NCBI GenBank assembly: GCA_947598205.1
Contig: CANQFB010000004.1
Span: 108,785 to 172,784, forward strand
Direction: 5' to 3'
Length of the DNA: 64,000 bases
From: an uncultured Clostridia bacterium
Lineage (GTDB): Bacteria > Bacillota > Clostridia > Christensenellales > Borkfalkiaceae
In this document: piece by piece, positions 43,400-53,600 of the stretch
Numbering within the stretch: position 1 is the stretch's first letter
How the letters are laid out: every line of letters begins with the position of its first letter
Translations under genes and position numbers: made by a program
Notes under the pieces: model-generated
Databases searched by the model: none
What the model was told of the DNA's origin: nothing
Seen by the model: only the letters and a program-made list of their open reading frames with translations

Positions 43400-44644
43400 T
43401 TATGCGTCCCCGTCGAGAGGAAGCGTTAAATGGATCTCGAATCCTTCGCCGGGCTCCGTCTCGAACCAGACCGTACCTCCGAGCGATTTCGCCCGACGCG
43501 TCATGCCCGAGAGGCCGAACCCCTCCTTGAGATTGGAGATCTTCATGCCCCTGCCGTTATCCGAGAGGAGCATGTCTATCCTTCCGTCCTCTTTTTTGAG
43601 TTCAAACCAGAATGCGGTGGCGTTCCCGTGGCGAAGCCCGTTGGAGATGCCCTCCTTGAGGGTGTTCATGAGGAAGCGGCGCTTGGAATCGCAGAGGTCC
43701 ACGTCGTCGATGTCGTAGCGGATGGCGATCCCCGTGCCGTCCGTCGATTCGTGCACGATCTCGAGAAGCTGGCTCTTGAGCGTGACCCCGCCGTCCTGTC
43801 CCGAGAGGAGATGCACGCTCTCGCGCAGTTCCTCCAACGCGTGCTTGGCCTGCAGGTTGGCCGCCGCGATCTTGCGCTTGGCATCGGCAGGGTCGCGGTC
43901 GATGACGAGGCGCGCCGCCTCCGTCTGCATGATGACGGTGGTGATGGAATGCCCTGCGGTATCGTGGATGTCCTTCGCGATGCGTTGCCGCTCCTCGAGC
44001 GCCGTAAGCTCCTGTAATTCGAGATAGGCCGCGTTGAGCTTGGTATTGGTCTCGTTGAGCTCTTCGTTCTTGGCGGTCAGTTCGCGGTTCTTCTTATAGA
44101 AGAAGATGGCGAAGTTGATGACGAGGAAGTGAATGACGATGAGCATAAGATCGCTCACCATGCTCGAGAGGACGGCGAGGAAATCATATTCCCCGGGCGC
44201 AGAGCGCAAAAATTCAGAAAGTGCGAAGGTGCTGAATAAGACGACGATGCACGCCACGCACATGAAGATGCTTCCGCCGAGACGGTTCTGGCTCAGATAG
44301 TACTCCGTCAGGATGATGAGATACATCGTCGTGATGAGCGTGCCGCTCGAGAAGATCGCGAGGACGAGAAGGCAGAGGACGTCGACGACGTAGAAGGCGA
44401 TCTTGCTCTTGAAGGACTGCACCGCCCAGAGTTTTACGATATTCTCCACGACGAAGAGGAGAGTGACGGGGAGGGTGATATACCACGCGGGCACTCCGAA
44501 GAGGGGCTCGATGCTCCCCGCAATGAGAAAGGCCGAGGCGATGAGGAGCGCCCCGAGAATGAAGAATTTTGCGTATTTATGGAAGACGTTCAGTTTATCG
44601 AGCGCTTCTTTGGTCGTCGTCGGCTCGCGGAAGTTGAATTTCAT
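43400..44644 (-). CDS. Membrane sensor histidine kinase (HisKA_3 type)
   Basis: 414 residues. Six hydrophobic segments over about residues 25-182 with no large extracellular loop, so it probably senses something in or near the membrane. A coiled-coil (RELTAKNEELNETNTKLNAA) leads to the dimerisation domain with His227 in ERQRIAKDIHDTAGHSITT. The ATPase domain has NTLKEGISNGLRHGNA (N box), LSDNGRGM and GFGLSGMTRRAKSLGG. ATG 44644 overlaps the radC stop by 4 bases, so radC, kinase and regulator form one operon. Confidence 0.93.
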   Translation of the reverse strand: MKFNFREPTTTKEALDKLNVFHKYAKFFILGALLIASAFLIAGSIEPLFGVPAWYITLPVTLLFVVENIVKLWAVQSFKSKIAFYVVDVLCLLVLAIFSSGTLITTMYLIILTEYYLSQNRLGGSIFMCVACIVVLFSTFALSEFLRSAPGEYDFLAVLSSMVSDLMLIVIHFLVINFAIFFYKKNRELTAKNEELNETNTKLNAAYLELQELTALEERQRIAKDIHDTAGHSITTVIMQTEAARLVIDRDPADAKRKIAAANLQAKHALEELRESVHLLSGQDGGVTLKSQLLEIVHESTDGTGIAIRYDIDDVDLCDSKRRFLMNTLKEGISNGLRHGNATAFWFELKKEDGRIDMLLSDNGRGMKISNLKEGFGLSGMTRRAKSLGGTVWFETEPGEGFEIHLTLPLDGDA

Positions 44645-45351
44645 TCCCCATTTCCTCCGACAAATTGATCAATACAAGTCTTTTTTATGGCCTCCAGCCT
44701 TCCGCTCAAAAAGTAGCTGAAGGGACCGGTCGTGCCGATGATGATATGGTCGTCGAGCGTTGCGCCGTGCATCATGCAGAGCATGTGCATCTGGGCGGTA
44801 AAGCGGTCGTCCGCGGCGGACGGGTCGGAGGTCGCGGCGGGATGGTTGTGCGCCACGACGACGCTGTGCGGACGCTGGGTGGCCACGAGATGGCCCACTT
44901 CGTCGGGCGGGATGGTCACCTTATCGGGCATGAAGGAGGTGAACCGCTTGGTGAAGCGCACGCGGTGCGAGGGATCGAGGCAGTAGATCTCGACGAATTC
45001 CTCCGCGCTCCCGTCGAAACGGGAACCGATAAAATCCGAAAAGGAGCGCACGTTGAAGACTTTCGGCGCATCATGGTCTTTGGGCGCGATGCGGCCGCGG
45101 AGCTGGGAGAGGGCCAAAAGATAGGTCGCGGTCCCCTCGCCGACGCCCTCCACTTCGAGGAGTTCTTCGCGGGAAGCGGAGAGCACGCCCCCGAGGCTTC
45201 CGAATGCCGAAATGAGGGAATGCGCGAGGGGGTTGGTATTCCGGCGCGGGATGGCATAGAAGAGCAAGATCTCCAAGAGTTCATGGTCTTGAAGCCCCGT
45301 TGCATCTTCTCTGAGGTGCGCAAACATGCGTTGTCTGTGTCCTTCGTGCAT
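44641..45351 (-). CDS. radC: RadC-family JAB/MPN-domain protein
   Basis: 236 residues from ATG 45351; the in-frame extension to 45501 crosses two promoters. N-terminal helix-hairpin-helix-like part (LQDHELLEILLFYAIPRRNT, LLEVEGVGEGTATYLLAL), then a JAB metalloprotease-like domain with Glu in AEEFVEIYCLD and the metal motif VVVAHNHPAATSDPSAADDR (H-x-H...D). Long called a DNA repair protein, but its role is doubtful and no activity is established. Unusually, it heads a two-component operon. Confidence 0.9.
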   Translation of the reverse strand: MHEGHRQRMFAHLREDATGLQDHELLEILLFYAIPRRNTNPLAHSLISAFGSLGGVLSASREELLEVEGVGEGTATYLLALSQLRGRIAPKDHDAPKVFNVRSFSDFIGSRFDGSAEEFVEIYCLDPSHRVRFTKRFTSFMPDKVTIPPDEVGHLVATQRPHSVVVAHNHPAATSDPSAADDRFTAQMHMLCMMHGATLDDHIIIGTTGPFSYFLSGRLEAIKKTCIDQFVGGNGE

Positions 45352-45376
45352 CGCTTTGCCCCGAACTGTTTCCTGT

Positions 45377-45479
45377 ATTATAACAAGACTGTGAAAGAAA
45401 AACAAGCGTGCGCGCGTATTTCCCTCTTTCAAACGCCTGTTTATGATGAGATTATACGCCAAATCCCGCCCCATGTCAA
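45377..45479 (-). promoter_or_regulatory. Tandem promoters of the radC-kinase-regulator operon
   Basis: Distal: TTGACA (45474-45479), 17 bp, TATAAT (45451-45456). Proximal: TTGTTT (45400-45405), 17 bp, TATAAT (45377-45382). Confidence 0.7.
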
Positions 45480-45523
45480 GAAGCATTTGCGAATTCTTCA
45501 AAATTGGGCGCGGTTAGAGGCAG

Positions 45524-45573
45524 AAAAAAGGATAGCGAACGGGAAGCTCCGCACGGGGGCATGTTCGCTATCC
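45524..45573 (-). terminator. Terminator of the DUF3089 lipoprotein gene
   Basis: Perfect 11-bp stem GGATAGCGAAC / GTTCGCTATCC (45563-45573 with 45530-45540) enclosing a 22-base loop, followed by T6 on the minus strand. Confidence 0.85.
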
Positions 45574-45599
45574 GAAGATCCGCCGTCTGTGCGGCCCGC

Positions 45600-48500
45600 T
45601 TATCCCCGCGCCCCTATATACGAGGCGATGCGCGCCTGCACGTTCTCCTCGAGGTTCTTATAGAAGAATTGATAATCGTAGTAATGGTAGACCCCCGCGC
45701 CGACCAAGCCGTCCAGCGTGTTGTTATAGACGGCGGGGTCGATGTCTGTGGACGGGACTTTCAGCGTACCGCGCTCCAAATCGATATACGCCCCCGTGAG
45801 GTGTTCCCTCTCCTCCAGCAAATTCCCGCTGATGTCGAAGAAGCATGCCCCCTCGTTCAAGTCTTTCTCCGCCCGCGTGCCGTCCGTCGTCCAATTCAGC
45901 GGGTTGATGCAGAGGGCCTTTGTGCCCGCAGGGACGGTAAGCGAGCCCGTCACATCTTCCGCCTCGGTGTTGAAGGAGATGATGACGCCCGTATCGGTTT
46001 CGCCCTCGGCAAATTTCAAGCCGCTTTCCGTAAGTTCTTCCTGCGTAATGCGCCATCCGATGGCATAGCACGCGACGAGAAGGTCCTTTCTTACATCCGT
46101 CTCCGCATTGCCGAAGAATTCCTTCATGAGGCGGATGCAGTGGTCCGCGCCCTGCGAAAAGCCCGCGAGGATGACGGGGCGTCCCCCGTTCCAATGCTCC
46201 ATGTAGTAGAGGAAGGCATTGCGCACGTCTTGATAGGCATAAGAGAGATATTCCTCGAGCGTTGCGCCGTCCAACTTATAATCGTAGAGCACCGCCTGAC
46301 GGTAGTAGGGAGCGAAGAAGCGGGCTTTGTCGTCGTAGATGCCCTTCTCCATGTCGATTGCGCCCTTGAAATACCGCCGCGCGCTCGTATAGGAGAAGTT
46401 CAGGATCTCCTGCCCCGCCTTGCCCGTGACGGAGGAGGGAGCGATGAAGAACACGTCCGCGTCCTTATCCGTATCTCCCGTCTCGGCGTACGCCCAGTTG
46501 AAGGGAAGCGAATAGTCGAGCGTCGTCGCAACTTCGGCGACATGGGGCACGGGTACAAGCGCATCGAGATCGGTGAAATAGACTTTCCACTCGTTCAGGG
46601 TCTGTCCGTCCGCGCCCAATTCTTTGACCGTAAAGGTATTGTCCTCGTTCTTTTCGATCTTTGTGAGCGGAGGATAGTAGATCGTTCCGTCCTTTACATA
46701 CCCGAATTCATAGATCATGTTCGGGGTATAAATGTCCACTTCGTTCGAGAGAAGGAATGCGCCGAAGGCATACGGAAAATCTTTTGAAAGATCGGGCGTA
46801 AAATCAAAGACAAACCCCGCATAGGCTTCGTGGATTTTAGTGATCTCCCCGTCCGCGTCGAGATCGACGTAGAACGCAAGCCCGACCTCCACATCCTTGA
46901 AAAACATACAGTCATGCCCGCCGTTCTCCCCCTTCCACGTCGTGTAGTATTCTTGCCGTGCAACGATGCGCGTGGGGTCGTTATAGTTGTAAGGAGTATA
47001 AAACTTGCTGCCTTTTTCAAGGCCGAAAAGTTTGGCGGAATAGAGAAGCGTCGACTTCGTAATGGCAAATGTTTCCCAGTGGTCCTTATCGTAGCCGTCA
47101 TTCACAGGGATAGGATCGGTCTTCCAGTCGAGCGTCTCGGGGATATATTTGATACTTTGCACGAGCAGAGCGGGCGCGCCGTTCTTTTCCGTAAGATACA
47201 GTTCGATGCTATAGCCGCCGTCCCCGGGAATAAAGTTGTACATGTCATAAAATTCGCCGTATACGGGATCCACATAAAAGGGCACATCCAGAATATCGGG
47301 ATTATAGACGTTGAGGCACTTCGTCTGCGTACGCGGAATTTCCCCGAATTGGATCCACCACATCTCATGGCTGATCTGCACCCCGTCAAGCCCGAAATAC
47401 CCGTGGTAGACGGTATTCATCGCCCCCTCGTAGTCTTTGATCTCATCGTCGGCGATAAATTCGCCGTGGATCGTCACGGAGCTCTCCGTGCCCTCGGACG
47501 ACCAAGTGAGCTCGACGTCATATTCGTGCCCCGCTTCGTCGCGGAGGACATAGCCATTCCCCCCTTCGGCGAGCGTAAATCCGCCCTTTACCGCCGCATT
47601 TCCCGCCCCGTCTTGATAAATGAGCGTGGCGGAAGCGCCGTCTGCGCTTCCCTCTATGGGCGTAAAGCGGAGGGTGATATCCTCGTCGAAATCGTGGTCT
47701 TTGCGTTCGGAGTCCTCGTCAAAGACGATCCGCCCCTCGACGGCAACTTCCTCCGCCGCCTCTACTTTGCAGAGGGTCTTCCACGCTTCCTTGTCGAGTC
47801 CGAGCGAGACGTTCCACGCCTCCCCGTCCGCATACACCGTAAATTCTCCGTCGGCATGTTTTACGATGAGGGGCTCTTTGAAGTATTCCGTTTCGCCGCT
47901 ATCTCCCACTCTGCCCAAGTTAAAGAGCATCGTAAATACGATCTCCTCCGGGCTCGGGACGATATAAAAGGCGTCGTAGCCCCATGTCTTTTCCGTATTC
48001 CGGTACCATACGCGGCAACCCATCTGCGCCGTTTCGGGCAGGATATTCCCCTCCGCGTCCAATTCAAAATAAAATTCTTCGCTGGCATTCTGCTCACCGG
48101 GTTCTGTAAAGCGGTAGAGCATCCAATCGGTCGTGCCGTTATTGCCGTAAGTTAACGCAAGCTGGGGATAGAACCTCGCATAGCGTTTTCCGTCCGTCCC
48201 CACAAATGCGTCCTTCTCAAACAGGGTCAGCACCTCGTCCCCCACTGCACTCCCTTCTATCAAATTGGAGGTGTAGATCCGTGTTCCGTTTTTGAGGTAG
48301 AAGTCGCCGAAATAATGATGAAAATCAATGGTTTCTGCGTCCGCGGAGAAAAACTGTACGTCGTAAATGAGCGCTTCCCGATCGCCGTCTTTCTCGGCGA
48401 CGTAGTAATAGAGAAGGAAACTGTTCCCGTCGTCGCATTCATGGCCGACCCAAGTGGTCCCCCTTTCAGGCGTTCCGTCCCATGCTTGGTCGAGGATCTC

Positions 48501-49073
48501 CGCGTAGTCGAGATAAAACCGAAGATAGGGGCTCTCATAATGCCGCATATCCTCCAGATAGAAGTACCACGTTTTTCCGCTGACGTCGAGCCCTCCCGCG
48601 CCGAAATAGCCCTCTTCGATGTAGTGGCGGGAGCCCTCTTCGTGTCCCTCGTAATCCTCGAGCGTATCGGTGACAATGAACTCGCCGTGCAGAGTGACGA
48701 AGTCGTCTTTGGGATTTGCGCACCCCCAAGCAAGGTCGAGCGCATAGTTTCTGCCGCTCTCATCTTTGAGCGCATATCCGCTCTCGCCGCGTGTGAGCGT
48801 AAACCCGTCCACCGTCACGGTCTCGTCTTCATCGTTGACATAAGAAACCGTGGCGGGAACGCCCTCTACGTCCGTCCCGTTCGGCGTGAAGGAGAGGGTA
48901 ATATCGCGGGTATATTCGTCGTAATCGTCCTCTTCAAATATGATCTGCCCCGAAACGGAGACCGCATCGTTCGGTTTTTTCTCTCCGCCCCCGCAGGCGG
49001 CGAGCGAAATGCCGCAAACAAGCAGCGCCGATCCGCAACATACGAGAAGCATGCGTTTGATAAATTTCGTCAT
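45600..49073 (-). CDS. Large lipoprotein with C-terminal DUF3089-type alpha/beta-hydrolase domain
   Basis: 1157 residues. Signal peptide with lipobox SLAAC (Cys27). Two copies of a beta-type unit follow: ITLSFTPNGTDVEG...VDGFTL...HGEFIV and ITLRFTPIEGSADG...GGFTL...HGEFIA. The same unit occurs near the C-terminus of giant lipoprotein A. From about residue 850 is a DUF3089-like hydrolase: ADVFFIAPSSVTG, ARFFAPYYRQAVLYDY, nucleophile motif ILAGFSQGADH (Ser about 973). DUF3089 proteins are predicted lipases/esterases; the substrate is unknown. Presumably anchored outside the membrane. Confidence 0.8.
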   Translation of the reverse strand: MTKFIKRMLLVCCGSALLVCGISLAACGGGEKKPNDAVSVSGQIIFEEDDYDEYTRDITLSFTPNGTDVEGVPATVSYVNDEDETVTVDGFTLTRGESGYALKDESGRNYALDLAWGCANPKDDFVTLHGEFIVTDTLEDYEGHEEGSRHYIEEGYFGAGGLDVSGKTWYFYLEDMRHYESPYLRFYLDYAEILDQAWDGTPERGTTWVGHECDDGNSFLLYYYVAEKDGDREALIYDVQFFSADAETIDFHHYFGDFYLKNGTRIYTSNLIEGSAVGDEVLTLFEKDAFVGTDGKRYARFYPQLALTYGNNGTTDWMLYRFTEPGEQNASEEFYFELDAEGNILPETAQMGCRVWYRNTEKTWGYDAFYIVPSPEEIVFTMLFNLGRVGDSGETEYFKEPLIVKHADGEFTVYADGEAWNVSLGLDKEAWKTLCKVEAAEEVAVEGRIVFDEDSERKDHDFDEDITLRFTPIEGSADGASATLIYQDGAGNAAVKGGFTLAEGGNGYVLRDEAGHEYDVELTWSSEGTESSVTIHGEFIADDEIKDYEGAMNTVYHGYFGLDGVQISHEMWWIQFGEIPRTQTKCLNVYNPDILDVPFYVDPVYGEFYDMYNFIPGDGGYSIELYLTEKNGAPALLVQSIKYIPETLDWKTDPIPVNDGYDKDHWETFAITKSTLLYSAKLFGLEKGSKFYTPYNYNDPTRIVARQEYYTTWKGENGGHDCMFFKDVEVGLAFYVDLDADGEITKIHEAYAGFVFDFTPDLSKDFPYAFGAFLLSNEVDIYTPNMIYEFGYVKDGTIYYPPLTKIEKNEDNTFTVKELGADGQTLNEWKVYFTDLDALVPVPHVAEVATTLDYSLPFNWAYAETGDTDKDADVFFIAPSSVTGKAGQEILNFSYTSARRYFKGAIDMEKGIYDDKARFFAPYYRQAVLYDYKLDGATLEEYLSYAYQDVRNAFLYYMEHWNGGRPVILAGFSQGADHCIRLMKEFFGNAETDVRKDLLVACYAIGWRITQEELTESGLKFAEGETDTGVIISFNTEAEDVTGSLTVPAGTKALCINPLNWTTDGTRAEKDLNEGACFFDISGNLLEEREHLTGAYIDLERGTLKVPSTDIDPAVYNNTLDGLVGAGVYHYYDYQFFYKNLEENVQARIASYIGARG

Positions 49074-49123
49074 TTTTTTCTCCTGTGCCGTGCAAAATTT
49101 CGTCGCGCGGCCTATATGTTCAC

Positions 49124-49178
49124 ATGATACACCAATTTTTGAAAGATTGCAAATAAATAAAATTATTTCACGAAATAA
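49124..49178 (-). promoter_or_regulatory. Promoter of the DUF3089 lipoprotein gene with upstream palindrome
   Basis: Minus strand TTGCAA (49147-49152), 17-bp spacer, TATCAT (49124-49129). Eleven bases upstream of -35 lies TTATTTC-AC-GAAATAA (49163-49178), a perfect inverted repeat that may bind a regulator. Confidence 0.6.
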
Positions 49179-49265
49179 ATGACATTTTTCACCGTTCTTT
49201 CACGGCGGACAGCGCGTTTCTATCTTGATTTGCAGAGAGCTTCAGAAGCGTTTGATATAAAACTC

Positions 49266-49294
49266 TTGACATCGTTTTCGGTCTTTGCTAAAAT
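49266..49294 (+). promoter_or_regulatory. Dipeptidase promoter
   Basis: TTGACA (49266-49271), 17-bp spacer, TAAAAT (49289-49294). Confidence 0.75.
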
Positions 49295-49341
49295 AGGAAG
49301 GCAAAAAAAAATGCGACGTTTGCCGCTGTGGAGAACTTCCC

Positions 49342-50607
49342 ATGAATTATCTTGAAGAAGCGGTAGGTAGTATTGCGGAGAGCATCCGTTTTGATTCCTC
49401 TCTGCAAAAAAAATTACGCGGCGCGCCCTTCGGTAAGGGCGCGGCGGATTGTCTGGAACATTTCCTTTCCCTCGCGGAAAAACTCGGCTTCGAGACCAAA
49501 AACTACGAAGGTTATGCGGGCGAAGTCCTCTTCGGAGAGGGGGAAGAATTTGCCGTCCTCTGCCATCTCGACGTCGTCCCCGCCGGATCGGGTTGGGAGA
49601 AAGACCCCTTCGGCGGCATCGTAGAAGACGGGAAGATCTGGGGGCGCGGCGCCATGGACGATAAGGGCCCCGCCGTTTGCGTCCTCTATGCGATGAAGGC
49701 CTTGAAGGACGAGGGGTTTGTCCCCAAAAAGAGGATCAAGCTCATCGTCGGATGCAACGAGGAAGACGGCTGGGCGTGCATCGAGCACTATAACGAAGTC
49801 GCCCACATGCCGAAGACGGGTTTCTCCCCCGATGCGGATTTCCCCGTCATCTATGCGGAAAAGGGCATCTTGCACGTAAGGCTTCACTTCCCCGTGATCG
49901 AGCCCCCTTTCCTGCGCATGCAGGGCGGCACGGGCGCAAATATGGTGTGCGATCTGTGCGAAGCCGTTCCCCGCGTCTTCGACGAAAAACGCGCGCAGTC
50001 GCTCGGGCTCGCCTGCGAGGGCCGTAAGCTCGTCTCCCGCGGGAAGAGCGCGCACGGCTCTACCCCCGAAAAGGGCGTGAACGCCATCCTGCCCGTTCTC
50101 AAATATTTTGAAGGGGAATCGGAGGCCGTCCGCAAGATCGTCGCCTACCTCTTCGACGACGCATTCGGATTGAAAAAACTTTCCGACGAGACGGGCCCCC
50201 TCACCCTTTCCCCCAACAAGATCGTCTACCGCAAGGGCGAACTGCAAGTGATCTGCGATATACGTTATCCTGCCACCATGTCCGCGAATGCGGTGCACGA
50301 AAAGCTCCGCAAGATGGGCGTCCCCTATGAGACGTTGCATCATCAGAAGCCCCTTCTCGTCGAGAAAAACGATCCGCTCGTGACCACCCTTCTCGGCGTC
50401 TATGAGCGGTGCACGGGCAAAAAGGCAGAGCCCGTCGCCATCGGCGGAGGCACCTATGCGCGGGCGCTTGCCCACGGCGTCGCATTCGGCCCGGAGATGG
50501 AGGGCGACGAAGCCGTCATCCACCAGCCCAACGAGTATATCACCGTCGAGCGCGTGAAACTTCTCCTGGAGATCTACCGCGAAGCCATCCGCGAACTGAC
50601 AAAATAA
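49342..50607 (+). CDS. pepV: M20-family metallopeptidase, PepV/Sapep dipeptidase-like
   Basis: 421 residues, a little shorter than typical PepV (about 465). Cytoplasmic di-zinc dipeptidase. Metal motifs: FAVLCHLDVVPAGSGWEKDP (His and Asp), IWGRGAMDDKGP (bridging Asp), LIVGCNEEDGWACIEHY (catalytic and ligand Glu), FSPDADFPVIYAEKG (typical of PepV), and the late His in FGPEMEGDEAVIHQPNEY. A lid domain sits between. It probably cleaves dipeptides for amino acid supply. GGAG before ATG 49342; single gene. Confidence 0.88.
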   Translation: MNYLEEAVGSIAESIRFDSSLQKKLRGAPFGKGAADCLEHFLSLAEKLGFETKNYEGYAGEVLFGEGEEFAVLCHLDVVPAGSGWEKDPFGGIVEDGKIWGRGAMDDKGPAVCVLYAMKALKDEGFVPKKRIKLIVGCNEEDGWACIEHYNEVAHMPKTGFSPDADFPVIYAEKGILHVRLHFPVIEPPFLRMQGGTGANMVCDLCEAVPRVFDEKRAQSLGLACEGRKLVSRGKSAHGSTPEKGVNAILPVLKYFEGESEAVRKIVAYLFDDAFGLKKLSDETGPLTLSPNKIVYRKGELQVICDIRYPATMSANAVHEKLRKMGVPYETLHHQKPLLVEKNDPLVTTLLGVYERCTGKKAEPVAIGGGTYARALAHGVAFGPEMEGDEAVIHQPNEYITVERVKLLLEIYREAIRELTK

Positions 50608-50618
50608 AAGGACAGCGC

Positions 50619-50650
50619 AAAACCGCCCCGGGCGATCCCGAGGCGGTTTT
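50619..50650 (+). terminator. Terminator between the dipeptidase gene and ileS
   Basis: AAAACCGCC...GGCGGTTTT with an inner CGGG/CCCG pairing and T-rich tail; the convergent ileS gene stops at 50683. Confidence 0.85.
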
Positions 50651-50682
50651 TATTTACATGAAAGAGGACGAACTTTTTGAGA

Positions 50683-53600
50683 TCACACTTTTACGATCGT
50701 GAGGGTCGCCTTGTCGCCGTTGACGTCGAGCTCCTTCGTGAAGCCCTCATGCGTACCCTCTTCCACCTTTTCGGCGAGGACGTCTTCGGCAAACGCCCCC
50801 TTAAGGAGGGCTTTCCGCGCCCTTCCTTCCGCGGCATGGTATATGGCGATGCGGTCTGTCACTTCAAAACCCGCCTCTTTCCGCATAGATTGGATCTTGG
50901 AGACGAGCTCGCGTTCGCAGCCCTCGTCGAGCAGTTCTTCGGTGAGTTCTGTGTTGAGGGCGACGGTGATGCCGTAGCCCTGCGCCGTGGCATAGCCGTG
51001 CGCAGACGAGGTGAAGATCTGGAGATCTTCCTCGAACAGCTCGACTTCGCCGTCGAGATCGACGGTGTAAGGCCCGCCCGCCTTGACGCAGGCGACCACC
51101 TCCGCCGCGTTGCATTTCTGCAAGAATTCGGTGATAAGGCGCAGTTTTTTGCCGTATTTCGGGCCGAGCGTCCGAAGTTGCGGCTTTAAGGTATAGGAGA
51201 CGAGCTCCTCTCCGCCGTCGATGAGGCGGAGGTTTTTCACATTGAGTTCGTCGAGGGTGACCGTCTCAAGTTCGCCCTCGATGCCGAGCTTCTTATCGGA
51301 GGCGACGAGCATCTCCGAGAGGGGCTGGCGGTTCTTGATGTTGCCCGCGTTGCGCGCGCTCCGCCCAAGCTCGACGATATGCAGAACGTCCTCCATGCCC
51401 GCCTCCAAGACGGGATCGACCCGTACCATGTCCGCAACAGGATAGTCGCAAAGGTGCACGGAGATGGGCGCTTCGGGAAAGAAGGCGGGTACTAAATTCT
51501 GATACATCATCTCCGCCATGAAGGGCATATAGGGCGCGATGAGCTTCGATAGCGTCGTGAGGACGGTGTAGAGCGTGGTATAGGCCGCCGCCTTGTCCTC
51601 CGTCATCTCAGGCCCCCAATAGCGGTCGCGCCCCCTTCTCACGTACCAATTCGAGAGTTCATCCGCATAGTCCTGGATGGCGCGGGCGCTGTCGGTGATG
51701 TTGTAGGCGGAAAGCATGCCGTCCACTTCCTTCACGAGGGTGTTGAGTTTGGAGAGCGCCCACCTGTCCATGAGCGAGAGGCGGCACTTCTTCAGATCGA
51801 ATTTCGAGGGATCGTACCCGTCGATCTCGGCATAGAGCGTGAAGAAGGCGTAGGTGTTCCAAAGCGTCCCCTGAAACTTCCTCTGGCTCTCGGAGACGGC
51901 TTCCGCCCCGAAGCGCGAGGGAAGCCACGGCGCGCTGTTGGTATAGAAATACCACCTCACGGCGTCGGCGCCCTGCTTCGAGAGCACCGTCCACGGATCG
52001 ACAACGTTGCCCTTGTGCTTGCTCATCTTGATGCCGTTCTTATCGGCGACGAGCCCCAAGCTGATGCAGTTTTTGAAGGGCGCGCGATCGAAGAGGATGG
52101 TGGAGATGACGAGCAGAACATAGAACCAACCCCTCGTCTGGTCGACGGCCTCCGAGATGAAGTCGGCGGGGAAGGTCTCCTCGAAGAGGTCCTTGTTCTC
52201 AAAGGGATAGTGGTACTGCGCGAAGGGCATGGAACCCGAATCGAACCAACAGTCGATGACCTCGGGGGTGCGCTTCATCTTCCCGCCGCATTTCGGGCAG
52301 GTGCAGAAGAGCCTGTCCACATACGGACGGTGCAGTTCGGTATCCTCGGGCGCGCCCGTCTTCTCGTGAAGTTCCTTTCTGGAACCGATGACCTCGATCT
52401 CTCCGCAATCCTCGCAAACCCACACGGGGAGCGGCGTGCCCCAATAGCGGTCGCGGGAGAGCCCCCAATCGATGACGTTTTCGAGGAAGTTCCCCATTCT
52501 CCCCTCTTTGATGCTCTCGGGCATCCAATTCACGGAGCGGTTGGCGGCGATAAGTCTTTCCTTGACCTTTGTGACCTCGATGAACCAGCTCGAGCGGGCA
52601 TAATATAAGAGGGGCGTATCGCACCGCCAGCAGTGGGGATAGCTGTGCTCGTAGGGGAGCTTTTTGAAGAGCAGCCCCCGCTCCTTGAGCATATCGAGAA
52701 TGACTTTATCCGCCTGCTTTGCAAAGAGCCCGTCGAGCTCGGGCGAGCGTGCGTCGAAGCATCCCCTCTCGTTCACGAGCTGGACGACGGGGAGATGATA
52801 TTTCTTCCCGACGCGGTAGTCGTCTTCGCCGAAAGCGGGCGCGATATGCACGACGCCCGTGCCGTCGGTGAGCGTGACATAGCCGTCGCAGACGACGAAA
52901 TAGGCCTTCTCCTTGAAGCTCCCCTTCGCATAGGCGAAAAGGGGCTCATACAATGTGCCCTCGTATTCTCTCCCCTTGCGGCGTTCGACCACCTCGAAGT
53001 TCTCGAAGAACTTGCCCGCGAGCGCCTCGGCGAGAATGTAATGCGTGCCGTCTTCCGCCGCGATCTCGACGTAATCTTCATCGGGATTCATGCAGAGGGC
53101 GACGTTGGAGGGAAGGGTCCAAGGCGTCGTCGTCCAAGCGAGGATATACGCATTCTCCCTGCCAACGAGCTTGAAACGGGCGATCGCGGAGGTCTCCTTC
53201 ACATCCTTATAGCCCTGCGCGACCTCGTGCGACGAAAGGGCCGTGCCGCAACGGGGACAATAGGGGACGATCTTGTGCCCCTTATACAAAAGCCCCTTCT
53301 TGTGCATCTCTTTGAGCGCCCACCATACCGATTCGATATAGTCGTTGTGATAGGTGACATAGGGGTGCTCCATATCCACCCAATAGCCGACGGCTTCCGA
53401 CATCTTCTCCCATTCGCTCTGATACTTCCAGACTGATTCCTTGCACTTTTGGTTGAAGGGTTCGATGCCGTATGTCTCGATCTGCTTCTTTCCGTCGAGC
53501 CCGAGCAGTTTCTCCACCTCGAGTTCGACGGGAAGCCCGTGGGTATCCCAGCCCGCCTTGCGCAGGACATGCTCCCCCTTCATCGTGTGATAGCGGGGAA

